From positions 1 through 64,000 of the forward strand of contig NZ_VOPY01000002.1 of assembly GCF_007995095.1 (NCBI RefSeq): a stretch of 64,000 nucleotides of DNA. Reading direction: 5' to 3'. Position numbers and translations under genes: made by a program. Position 1 is the stretch's first letter, and the number at the start of each line of letters is the position of its first letter. Source of the DNA: Flavisphingopyxis soli (GTDB lineage Bacteria > Pseudomonadota > Alphaproteobacteria > Sphingomonadales > Sphingomonadaceae). The notes beneath the pieces were generated by a model. The model was not told the DNA's origin. It worked only from the letters and a program-made list of their open reading frames with translations, and did not search any database. Shown piece by piece: positions 56,892 through 64,000 of the stretch.

Positions 56892-58351
56892 GCGCCGCAG
56901 TGATCCCCGACATGGGCATTGTCGAAACGACGGTCCACGCGGTCAATCCATGGGTCGCGCTGGCCTATCTCGTCGCGGGCATATGCTTCATTTTCGCACT
57001 GCGCGGCCTGTCGAATCCCGAGAGCAGCCGCAAGGGCAACCGCTTCGGCATGGCGGGCATGGCCATCGCGGTTGTCACCACGCTGGTGACGCACGAAATA
57101 GCAGGGATCGTCGAAATCCTGATCGCAATCGCGATCGGCGGCACGATCGGTCTCGTCACCGCACGGCGCATCGCAATGACCGCCATGCCGCAGCTCGTCG
57201 CCGCATTCCATAGCCTCGTCGGCCTGGCCGCTGTCCTTGTCGGCGTCGCCGCGTTCCTCAACCCCGAAGCGTTCGGAATCCTCGGCGGCGACGGCAACAT
57301 CCTGGCCGTCAGCCGGATCGAGATGGCGCTCGGTGCCGCGATCGGCGCGATCACATTTTCGGGGTCGGTCATCGCCTTCCTGAAGCTCAACGGCAGCATG
57401 TCGGGCGCGCCGATCCTGCTGCCCGCTCGCCACGTCATCAACCTTGCGGTGCTCGGCGGAATCATCGTGCTGACCGCATTGTTCGCGATGTCGGGCGCGG
57501 GCGGTCCGGGCGAGAGCCCGCTGTTCTGGATCCTCGTCGCGCTCGCCTTTGCGATCGGGTTCCTGCTGATCATCCCGATCGGCGGTGCCGACATGCCGGT
57601 CGTCGTGTCGATGCTCAACAGTTACTCGGGCTGGGCCGCCGCCGCGATGGGCTTTACGCTGCACAATACCGCGATGATCGTCACCGGCGCGCTGGTCGGG
57701 TCGTCGGGCGCGATCCTGTCCTACATCATGTGCAAGGCGATGAACCGCAGCTTCATTTCGGTGATCGCGGGCGGCTTCGGCGCGGTTGCAGGACCCGAAG
57801 GCGGCGCGGTCAAGATCGACCGGCCATGGAAGGCGGGCAGCGCAGAGGATGCCGCGTTCCTGATGAAACAGGCCGAAAGCGTCATCATCGTCCCGGGCTA
57901 TGGCATGGCGGTGGCGCAGGCGCAGCACGCGCTGAGGGAAATGGCCGACAAGTTGAAAGAACACGGCGTCAGCGTCAAATACGCGATCCATCCGGTCGCG
58001 GGCCGGATGCCGGGGCACATGAACGTCCTGCTGGCAGAAGCCAACGTGCCCTATGACGAGGTGTTCGAACTGGAAGACATCAATTCCGAATTTGCGCAGG
58101 CCGATATCGCCTTCGTCATCGGCGCCAACGATGTCACCAACCCGGCGGCGAAAACCGACAAGACCAGCCCGATCTATGGCATGCCCGTGCTCGACGTCGA
58201 CAAGGCGAAGACCGTGCTGTTCCTCAAGCGGTCGATGGGCGGCGCGGGCTATGCCGGGGTCGAGAACGAGCTGTTCTTCCGCGACAACACGATGATGCTG
58301 CTGGCCGATGCGAAGAAGATGGTCGACGGTATCGTGAAGGCGCTCGATTGA
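56888..58351 (+). CDS. pntB: NAD(P) transhydrogenase subunit beta (PntB)
   Basis: A 487-residue subunit with eight or nine membrane helices (residues about 15-280) and the soluble NADP-binding domain III (residues about 310-487). Domain III shows VIIVPGYGMAVAQAQHALRE, the HPVAGRMPGHMNVLLAEANV loop, VIGANDVTNPAAKTD and MPVLDVDKAKTVLFLKRSM. The complex uses the proton-motive force to reduce NADP with NADH. Start GTG overlaps the pntAB stop. It is directly followed by the racemase homologue through TTGATG. Confidence 0.95.
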   Translation: MSAAVIPDMGIVETTVHAVNPWVALAYLVAGICFIFALRGLSNPESSRKGNRFGMAGMAIAVVTTLVTHEIAGIVEILIAIAIGGTIGLVTARRIAMTAMPQLVAAFHSLVGLAAVLVGVAAFLNPEAFGILGGDGNILAVSRIEMALGAAIGAITFSGSVIAFLKLNGSMSGAPILLPARHVINLAVLGGIIVLTALFAMSGAGGPGESPLFWILVALAFAIGFLLIIPIGGADMPVVVSMLNSYSGWAAAAMGFTLHNTAMIVTGALVGSSGAILSYIMCKAMNRSFISVIAGGFGAVAGPEGGAVKIDRPWKAGSAEDAAFLMKQAESVIIVPGYGMAVAQAQHALREMADKLKEHGVSVKYAIHPVAGRMPGHMNVLLAEANVPYDEVFELEDINSEFAQADIAFVIGANDVTNPAAKTDKTSPIYGMPVLDVDKAKTVLFLKRSMGGAGYAGVENELFFRDNTMMLLADAKKMVDGIVKALD

Positions 58352-59046
58352 TGCGCAAATTGGGCCTGATCGGCGGGATGAGCTGGGCGTCGACCGAGCT
58401 TTATTACCGCCATCTCAACAAGAGCGTGAACAAGGCCAAGGGTGGTCTGTCGAGCGCGCCGCTGCTGATCGAAAGCCTCGATTTCGCCGATATCGCCCGT
58501 GCGCGCAGCGATGACGACTGGGCCCGTGTCGCGCAGATCCTGATCGCATCGGCACAGAGGCTCGAAGCGGCGGGTGCTGGCGCGATCATGATCGCGGCCA
58601 ATTCGATGCACCGCGTCGCGCGCGAGGTCGAGGCGGCAATTGGCGTCCCGTTGCTCCACATCGCCGAAGCGGTCGGCAAGGCGCTTAAGGCCGACAAGGT
58701 CGGCTGCGTCGCGATCGTCGGGACCGCCAACGTCATGGCCGAGGGCTGGTACCGCCGCCGCCTGACACGTTACGGCATCAAGCTCGTCGAACCGCGCGAT
58801 GATCGCGTCGAGGAGATCGAGCGGATCATTTACGAAGAGCTGATGCACGGCAAGGCGACGCGCGATTCCGAGCGGACGATGAAAACCTACCTGACAAATT
58901 ACGACCAGGAGGACGTCGATGCCGTCGTCCTTGCCTCGACCGAACTCAGGATGATCGTCGATCCCAAGGCGAATGTCCTGCCGATCTATGACAGCACCGA
59001 GCTGCATATCGCGATGGGCGCCGAGTGGGTCCTGCACAAAGGCTAG
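58351..59046 (+). CDS. Aspartate/glutamate racemase family protein lacking both catalytic cysteines
   Basis: A 231-residue protein of the Asp/Glu racemase fold, starting RKLGLIGGMSWASTELYYR as in YgeA-type proteins. In active members the first Cys lies in a C-x-N-T-M-H segment and the second in G-C-T-E. Here these read IMIAANSMHRVA and VVLASTELRMIV, so both catalytic Cys are replaced (by Ala and Ser). The rest, including MAEGWYRRRLTRYGI, is well kept. Conventional two-base racemisation is therefore unlikely; a ligand-binding or different catalytic role is possible. It overlaps the pntB stop by one base. Confidence 0.85.
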   Translation: MRKLGLIGGMSWASTELYYRHLNKSVNKAKGGLSSAPLLIESLDFADIARARSDDDWARVAQILIASAQRLEAAGAGAIMIAANSMHRVAREVEAAIGVPLLHIAEAVGKALKADKVGCVAIVGTANVMAEGWYRRRLTRYGIKLVEPRDDRVEEIERIIYEELMHGKATRDSERTMKTYLTNYDQEDVDAVVLASTELRMIVDPKANVLPIYDSTELHIAMGAEWVLHKG

Positions 59047-59093
59047 AAAAAGCCCAGGATTGACAGCGGCGGCGATCCGCGCATGATCCGTAT

Positions 59094-60317
59094 ATGAAGA
59101 AAATCATGTTCGGTGCGGCGCTCGCCGCCATTTCGCTCTCGTCACCCGCGCTCGCCGATACGATTTCGGTCGCGCCAGGCGAAGGCGCGCAGGAACGATT
59201 GCAGGAGGCGCTGATCGTCGCGCAGCCGGGCGACACGGTCGAGCTCGGCGCGGGGCGGTTCGTCCTGACCGATGGCCTGTCGCTCGACGTCGACGGGGTG
59301 ACGGTCAGGGGCGCGGGGCAGGATGCCAGCGTGCTCGATTTCACCGGTCAGCTGGCGGCGGGCGAGGGGCTTCTGGTGACATCGGACAATGTCACGCTGC
59401 GCGATTTCGCGGTCGAGAACAGCAAGGGCGACGGGATCAAGTCGAAGGGCGCCGACAATATCGTCTATGCCCGCCTGCGCGTCGAATGGACCGGCGGGCC
59501 AAAGGAGACCAACGGATCCTACGGCGTCTATCCGGTCGAGAGCGTCGGCGTGCTGATCGACGGAGTGATCGTAAAGGGCGCGTCGGACGCGGGCATCTAT
59601 GTCGGCCAGAGCAAGCAGATCATCGTGCGCAACTCTGTCGCGATGTACAATGTCGCAGGGATCGAGATCGAGAATAGTCGTGATGCGCGCGTCACGGGCA
59701 ATTACGTCAGCCGCAATACCGGCGGCATCCTCGTTTTCGACCTGCCCAATCTTCCCAATCTCGTGAACGCGGGCAATTTTGGCGGCAATGTGCGCGTCGA
59801 TCACAATCTGATCATCGCCAACGACACGCCCAATTTCGCGCCCAAGGGCAATATCGTCGCAAGCGTGCGCAAGGGCACCGGCGTGATGGTCATGGCTAAC
59901 GAGAATGTCGAGGTTGCCGACAACGTCATTGCCGACAACGGCACCGCCGGCGTGCTGGTCGTCGCGTATCCGTTGTCGTTCGGCGACGCGAAATATAACC
60001 CTTATCCGCGCAATGTCCTGATCGACGACAGCAACAGCTTCGTCCGCAACGGACGCGATCCGCAATATGAAGGTGGCGCGCAGATGGCGGCGGCCTTTGG
60101 CGGAGCATTGCCGCCGGTCATCTGGGACGGCCTGGGCAAAAACGCGCTTGTCGTGGCGAATGGGATTGCCGCGCTCTCGCTCGGCCTGGCCGCGCAAGGC
60201 ACCGACGTGTCGCAGGCGCATCCCGCCCCGGCGGCGGGCGTCGGCAAGGACCTCAGGCTCGCGCCGCTCGCGCCGGTCACGCTGCCCGATGCAATCGAGA
60301 TTCGCGCGCAACAATGA
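59094..60317 (+). CDS. Exported parallel beta-helix protein
   Basis: A 407-residue secreted protein with a signal peptide (cleavage near ALA-DT). Residues about 25-320 form successive parallel beta-helix rungs of about 22-24 residues with N-rich turns (VTLRDFAVENSKGDGIKSKG, then IIVRNSVAMYNVAGIEIENS and NVEVADNVIADNGTAGVLVV). The architecture matches the beta-helix family that is repeatedly encoded next to a di-haem cytochrome, as here (ATGA overlap). Such folds often bind or cleave polysaccharides, but no catalytic residues are recognised. Confidence 0.87.
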   Translation: MKKIMFGAALAAISLSSPALADTISVAPGEGAQERLQEALIVAQPGDTVELGAGRFVLTDGLSLDVDGVTVRGAGQDASVLDFTGQLAAGEGLLVTSDNVTLRDFAVENSKGDGIKSKGADNIVYARLRVEWTGGPKETNGSYGVYPVESVGVLIDGVIVKGASDAGIYVGQSKQIIVRNSVAMYNVAGIEIENSRDARVTGNYVSRNTGGILVFDLPNLPNLVNAGNFGGNVRVDHNLIIANDTPNFAPKGNIVASVRKGTGVMVMANENVEVADNVIADNGTAGVLVVAYPLSFGDAKYNPYPRNVLIDDSNSFVRNGRDPQYEGGAQMAAAFGGALPPVIWDGLGKNALVVANGIAALSLGLAAQGTDVSQAHPAPAAGVGKDLRLAPLAPVTLPDAIEIRAQQ

Positions 60318-61330
60318 TCCGTGGCGTGAGCCTGGCAGCGATCGGCATCGCGACCACATTGGTGCTTGGCGCGACCGTACCTGTTGCCAAGGTCGACGAT
60401 GCCGCAATCACCGCGGCAGGCTTTCCCGCGCAACTGTCCGATTATCGGTTCTTCGGTGATGCCAAGGCACGCGATCCGGCCGAGGGCGTCATTCCCTATC
60501 GGCTCAATACGCCGCTGTTTTCCGATTATGCCGAGAAACTGCGCTATCTCTACATTCCCGATGGTAGGCAGGCGAAGGCGAACGGCGAGGGGCTGATCGC
60601 GCTTCCGGTCGGCAGCGCGATCATCAAGAGCTTCGGCTACGAACACGACGGCAATCTCAGGCTGATCGAGACGCGCGTGCTGCTGCATCGCGCCGACGGC
60701 TGGCTGGCGCTGCCCTATGTCTGGAACGATGCGCAGGACGCGGCGATGCTCAAGCTGGGCGGGTCACGCGTGCCGGTGACCTTCATCGATCCGTCGGGCG
60801 CGACGCGCAGCATCAGCTATGCCGTGCCCAACAAGAACCAGTGCAAGGAATGTCATGCGGTGAACGGCGTCGTGACGCCGATCGGGCCCAAGGCGCGCAA
60901 CATGGACGCCGCGTTCCTGGCGCAGCTGGTTGCGGCGGGCAAGCTCGATGCCGAACCCAAGGTCGCGCAGCGGCTGCCGGTCTGGGAGGATCGCGCCAAT
61001 GCCCCCGTTGAGGCGGTGGCGCGCGCCTATCTCGACGCCAATTGTGCACATTGCCACCGGGCCGAAGGATCGGCGAGCAATTCGGGGCTGAGCCTTGGCT
61101 GGGAGGTCGCCGATAGCGTTGCGCTCGGGATCGGCAAGCGGCCGACCGCGGCGGGGCGGGGATCGGGCGACCTCGATTTCGATGTCGCGCCGGGCGATCC
61201 GGCGCATTCGATTTTGGTTCACCGGATGAAAAGGCTCGAACCGGGCGTCGCGATGCCCGAGCTGGGGCGCGCAACGGTCCATGACGAGGGCGTCGCCGCA
61301 GTCGCGGCGTGGATCGCGCGGATGCGCTAG
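60314..61330 (+). CDS. SO2930-type di-haem c-type cytochrome family protein
   Basis: A 338-residue exported protein with two haem-attachment CxxCH motifs, NQCKECHAV near residue 175 and NCAHCHRAEGS near residue 250. A signal peptide is expected at residues 1-25. Family strings include FFGDAKARDPAEGVIPY, NTPLFSDYAEKLRYLYIPDG and PVGSAIIKSFGY. The C-terminus, DPAHSILVHRMKRLEPGVAMP, resembles the second cytochrome domain. It is coupled to the beta-helix gene by ATGA. The pair recurs in other bacteria as an unassigned periplasmic module. Redox partner and substrate are unknown. Confidence 0.87.
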   Translation: MIRGVSLAAIGIATTLVLGATVPVAKVDDAAITAAGFPAQLSDYRFFGDAKARDPAEGVIPYRLNTPLFSDYAEKLRYLYIPDGRQAKANGEGLIALPVGSAIIKSFGYEHDGNLRLIETRVLLHRADGWLALPYVWNDAQDAAMLKLGGSRVPVTFIDPSGATRSISYAVPNKNQCKECHAVNGVVTPIGPKARNMDAAFLAQLVAAGKLDAEPKVAQRLPVWEDRANAPVEAVARAYLDANCAHCHRAEGSASNSGLSLGWEVADSVALGIGKRPTAAGRGSGDLDFDVAPGDPAHSILVHRMKRLEPGVAMPELGRATVHDEGVAAVAAWIARMR

Positions 61331-61342
61331 TCGAGCGTGGGT

Positions 61343-61768
61343 TCAGCCCGCCCGGGTCCAGCTCTGGCTCTTGCAGAACGGACCGATGCATCCCTTGACG
61401 GTGAGCCTGCTGCCATGCGTTTCGAGGACCGAGCGATAGTCCTTGCCGCTCTTGGGATCGTAGATCCGGCCGCGCCATTCGTCGCCGTCCCGCGCGAAGC
61501 CGGTCAGGACCGAAAGGCCAAGCAGCCTGCGGCCGCGCAGTTTCGCGTCGGGATTTTTGACGTCGCGCTGGTCGATGCCGCCCGGCGGCGGTTTGAGGAA
61601 CCTGACGATACGACCGCACAGGCTTTGGCCGCACGGCGCGATCTCGACGACGGCATCGCGCGCCTCGGTCTGCCAGCGGCCCTCGATCGAAGCGTTCGGA
61701 GCCGCCGCGGCGGCCGGAATGGCAGCGGTCGCGATCGCAACGCCGGTCAGAAAAACCCGTAATCCCAT
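61343..61768 (-). CDS. DUF2147 domain exported protein
   Basis: A 141-residue secreted protein with a signal peptide (cleavage near AAA-AP). The DUF2147 domain begins IEGRWQTEARDAVVEI and has the four conserved cysteines seen as APCGQSLCGRIV and KGCIGPFCKSQSW; YDPKSGKDYRSVL lies between them. The family is a small periplasmic beta-barrel of unknown function. The ATG at 61768 has AAGGACAAGG upstream. It converges on the cytochrome gene and diverges from maiA. Confidence 0.85.
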   Translation of the reverse strand: MGLRVFLTGVAIATAAIPAAAAAPNASIEGRWQTEARDAVVEIAPCGQSLCGRIVRFLKPPPGGIDQRDVKNPDAKLRGRRLLGLSVLTGFARDGDEWRGRIYDPKSGKDYRSVLETHGSRLTVKGCIGPFCKSQSWTRAG

Positions 61769-61832
61769 TGCCTTGTCCTTTATCGTGGCGCCATGCTTGC
61801 CAGCGTTCTCGCCGCGCGGCAAGGTCGCCGTT

Positions 61833-62483
61833 ATGACCAGTCCAGACCAGCCCGAGATCGTCCTCCACGATTATTTCCGCAGCTCGGCATCGTACCGCGT
61901 GCGCATCGTGCTCAAGCTCAAACGCGTGGCCTATCGTTCGGTGCCGACGAGCCTGCTCGAAGGCGAAAATAAAGCGGCGGCCTATGTCGCGCGCAATCCG
62001 CAGGGCTTCGTGCCGATGCTGAGCGTCGGCGACACCGATCTGACGCAGAGCCTGGCGATTATCGACTGGCTCGACGCGACCTATCCCGATCCGCCCATGG
62101 TGCCGTCGGACCCGCTGGCACGCGCCAAGGTCCTCGCCGCCGCGCTGGTGATCGCCGCCGATATCCATCCGGTCGACAATCTGCGCGTGCTCAAATATCT
62201 CAAGAACACGCTCGGCCACGACCAGACGACGGTCGACGACTGGTATCGTCACTGGATCATCGAAGGCTTCGACGCGCTCGAACAGCTGGCCCCGCGCGAG
62301 GGCCTGTTCGGGGGGGATACGCCCAACCTGGCCGATATCTGCCTGGTGCCGCAGATGTATAATGCGCGCCGGTTCGCGACGCCGCTCGACGCCTTTCCCC
62401 GGCTGGTGCGGATCGATGCCGCGCTGCAGGCGATCGATGCGATCGCGGCGGCGCATCCCGATGCGGTCAAACCGGCCGATTGA
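61833..62483 (+). CDS. maiA: Maleylacetoacetate isomerase (zeta-class GST)
   Basis: A 216-residue glutathione-dependent isomerase in tyrosine breakdown. The zeta signature is DYFRSSASYRVRIVLKL, with the SSxS glutathione motif. The helical C-terminal domain contains DIHPVDNLRVLKYLKNTLG and PNLADICLVPQMYNARRF, typical of this enzyme. The ATG at 61833 follows AAGGTCGCC; the longer frame overlaps the divergent DUF2147 gene. It stands upstream of a MarR regulator and hppD, so the block is a tyrosine catabolic locus. The remaining genes hmgA and fahA are presumably beyond the window. Confidence 0.92.
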   Translation: MTSPDQPEIVLHDYFRSSASYRVRIVLKLKRVAYRSVPTSLLEGENKAAAYVARNPQGFVPMLSVGDTDLTQSLAIIDWLDATYPDPPMVPSDPLARAKVLAAALVIAADIHPVDNLRVLKYLKNTLGHDQTTVDDWYRHWIIEGFDALEQLAPREGLFGGDTPNLADICLVPQMYNARRFATPLDAFPRLVRIDAALQAIDAIAAAHPDAVKPAD

Positions 62484-62540
62484 TCCCGCAGCCCGGGCGA
62501 GCGACTGGACTTGCCTGGCCGCGCCCGCAATAGTGCTCCG

Positions 62541-62999
62541 ATGCCATCGACCAAGCTCAACCTGCCGCGCTTCCTGCCGTACCAGCTGTCGATCGCGTCG
62601 AACGCGGTCAGCCAGCTGATCGCGACCGAATATGCCGCGCGCTTCGGTCTGCGCGTCCAGGAATGGCGCGTCATCGCGGTGATCGGCGATCGCGAGGCAT
62701 TGGCCCAGCGCGATCTCGTCACGCTGACGCGGATGGACAAGGTCAGCGTCAACCGCGCGGTCCGCCGCCTCGTCGAGCGCGAATTGCTCGACCGCGTGCC
62801 CAATCCGGGCGACGGGCGTTCGCATCGCCTTGCGCTGACCAAGGCGGGCCGGGCGCTCTATGAAGACGTCGTGCCGCACGCGCTCGATATCGAACGCCAG
62901 GTCCTCAAGCCGCTCAGCCGGACCGAGCGCGAACAGCTCTGGCACCTGCTCGAACGGCTCCGCGGCAGCGCCGACCGACTGATCGAAAAACACGACTAG
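62541..62999 (+). CDS. MarR family regulator of tyrosine catabolism
   Basis: A 152-residue winged-helix regulator. The DNA-binding domain reads FGLRVQEWRVIAVIGDREAL, then RDLVTLTRMDKVSVNRAVRR as recognition helix and wing LDRVPNPGDGRSHRLALTKA. Such MarR proteins often sense an aromatic acid. It lies between maiA and hppD, and an inverted repeat overlapping the hppD promoter follows 42 bases after its stop, making it the likely repressor of hppD. The start ATG at 62541 is preferred over TTG 62511. Confidence 0.88.
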   Translation: MPSTKLNLPRFLPYQLSIASNAVSQLIATEYAARFGLRVQEWRVIAVIGDREALAQRDLVTLTRMDKVSVNRAVRRLVERELLDRVPNPGDGRSHRLALTKAGRALYEDVVPHALDIERQVLKPLSRTEREQLWHLLERLRGSADRLIEKHD

Positions 63000-63014
63000 A
63001 CGCGCGCAGTTGCC

Positions 63015-63055
63015 TTGTTTTCCGGTCGCGTTTGCGATATAGTTTCATTTGAAAC
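63015..63055 (+). promoter_or_regulatory. hppD promoter with overlapping inverted-repeat operator
   Basis: TTGTTT (63015-63020) and TATAGT (63038-63043) are separated by 17 bases, a good housekeeping promoter. The inverted repeat GTTTCA-TT-TGAAAC (63042-63055) overlaps the end of the -10 element and the probable transcription start, the expected place for a repressor. The MarR gene immediately upstream is the natural candidate to bind it. Confidence 0.65.
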
Positions 63056-63076
63056 GAACACCGGGAAGGGTTGAAT

Positions 63077-64000
63077 ATGGACAGCGCAATTGCGGATAAA
63101 GGTAAATCGGATCAAGCGAGTAACGAGATGGGCTTGGACGGTTTCGAGTTTGTCGAGTTCACCCATCCCGACCCCGAGGTGATGGCCGACCTGTTTGAAA
63201 AGCTCGGCTTCACGCACGTCGCGACGCACCGCGCCAAACCGATCCGTCGCTATGCGCAGGGCGACATCAACTTCCTCCTCAACATGGAAACCGGCGGCCA
63301 GCCGGCGATGTTTCGCGAGACGCGCGGACCGTCGGCCTGTGCGATGGGCTTTCGCGTCGCCGATGCCGATGCCGCGCTCAAGCTCGCGGTCGAACGCGGT
63401 GCCACCCCGGCCAAGCGCGCATGCGGGCCGGGCGAACTCGACATTCCGGCGATCGAGGGTATCGGCGGCGCGCACGTCATGTTCGTCGACAAATACGGCG
63501 CCGAGGAAATCTACGACCATGATTTCGAACCGACCGGCAAGGGCAAGGACGACAATAGCGTCGGGCTGCACACGCTCGACCATCTGACGCACAACCTCAA
63601 GCGCGGCAACATGGATGTCTGGGCCGACTATTACGAGAACATCTTCAACTTCCGCGAGATCCGCTATTTCGACATTGCGGGCAAATCGACCGGCCTGTTT
63701 TCCAAGGCGATGACCGCGCCCGACGAGAAGATCCGCATTCCGTTGAACGAGAGCCAGGACGACCACAGCCAGATCGAGGAGTTCATCCGCGAGTACAAGG
63801 GCGAGGGGATCCAGCATATTGCGCTCAGCACCGACGACATTTTCGATACCGTCGACAAGCTGCGCGCCAACGGCGTCAAGTTCCAGGATTCGCCCGACAC
63901 CTATTACGAGATGCTCGATAGCCGCCTGCCGGGCCACGGCCACGACGTGAAGGAAATGCACAAGCGCAAGATCCTGATCGACGGCTCGCCCGAGACCGGC
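63077..64000 (+). CDS. hppD: 4-hydroxyphenylpyruvate dioxygenase (3' end outside window)
   Basis: The first 308 codons of an enzyme usually about 360 residues long; no stop occurs before the window end. It converts 4-hydroxyphenylpyruvate to homogentisate. Two VOC-type halves are seen. The iron ligands visible are His in HTLDHLTHNLKRGN near residue 167 and His in GIQHIALSTDD near residue 250; the third ligand, a Glu near the C-terminus, lies beyond the edge. GGGAAGGG precedes the ATG. It is controlled by the promoter and operator just upstream and is grouped with maiA and marR. Confidence 0.94.
   Translation, partial: MDSAIADKGKSDQASNEMGLDGFEFVEFTHPDPEVMADLFEKLGFTHVATHRAKPIRRYAQGDINFLLNMETGGQPAMFRETRGPSACAMGFRVADADAALKLAVERGATPAKRACGPGELDIPAIEGIGGAHVMFVDKYGAEEIYDHDFEPTGKGKDDNSVGLHTLDHLTHNLKRGNMDVWADYYENIFNFREIRYFDIAGKSTGLFSKAMTAPDEKIRIPLNESQDDHSQIEEFIREYKGEGIQHIALSTDDIFDTVDKLRANGVKFQDSPDTYYEMLDSRLPGHGHDVKEMHKRKILIDGSPETG

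Overview
The window is GC-rich, densely coded bacterial DNA that looks like the chromosome of a sphingomonad (Alphaproteobacteria, order Sphingomonadales). The pointers are a popZ (DUF2497) gene beside a pcm-tolC pair, an rnhB-ccrM pair with GANTC sites upstream, DUF1489, DUF4893 and DUF2141 genes, split pntAA/pntAB/pntB transhydrogenase genes led by a tiny aa3-oxidase subunit IV gene, STN-type TonB receptors with FecI/FecR, and an XrtA/PEP-CTERM regulatory block. I see no insertion sequence, prophage, CRISPR array or plasmid feature. There is one tRNA, tRNA-Cys(GCA). No stretch longer than about 220 bases lacks a gene.

Layout. 0.1-3.3 kb (minus): DUF1489, popZ, tolC and pcm. 3.5-7.6 kb: tRNA-Cys, then fecI-fecR-TonB receptor. 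7.7-13.8 kb: a tightly overlapping glycan or glycolipid cluster (DUF2334 deacetylase, two GT4 glycosyltransferases, a membrane protein, a DUF2141 protein) ending in a lone LptF/LptG-type permease. 13.8-17.4 kb: GGDEF/EAL protein, enoyl-CoA hydratase and a solitary pgl. 17.5-22 kb (minus): arginine operon argC-argJ-argB-argF-argR with a near-consensus ARG box in front of argC. 22-30.4 kb: TonB receptor, acs, zinc peptidase, 3-hydroxybutyrate dehydrogenase, DUF4893 lipoprotein, M20 hydrolase, and a small membrane protein behind a textbook EcfG-type promoter. 30.6-37.4 kb: XrtA/PEP-CTERM glycosyltransferase plus PrsK-PrsR-PrsT. 37.4-46.3 kb: GntR, nitroreductase, POT peptide transporter, two paired amidohydrolases, NnrU, aldo/keto reductase and a dicarboxylate symporter. 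46.4-53.5 kb: glmM, thiD fused to a VOC domain, rnhB, ccrM, folP and an NtrC-like regulator with damaged ATPase motifs. 53.6-58.4 kb: transhydrogenase genes split by two fasciclin lipoproteins, each followed by an intrinsic terminator. 58.3-64 kb: a racemase homologue lacking both catalytic cysteines, a beta-helix/di-haem cytochrome pair, DUF2147, and tyrosine catabolism (maiA, marR, hppD), with hppD cut by the window end.

The genes worth a second look are mostly familiar families in unusual states. They are the broken pnt operon, the enzyme homologues with missing catalytic residues (racemase, second amidohydrolase, response regulator), the ThiD-VOC fusion, the deacetylase-to-permease cluster as a possible outer-surface glycolipid pathway, and the dense GANTC/TTAACCAT control region of ccrM. 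No wholly new defence or mobile system is visible. All family assignments come from reading motifs; no database search was run.
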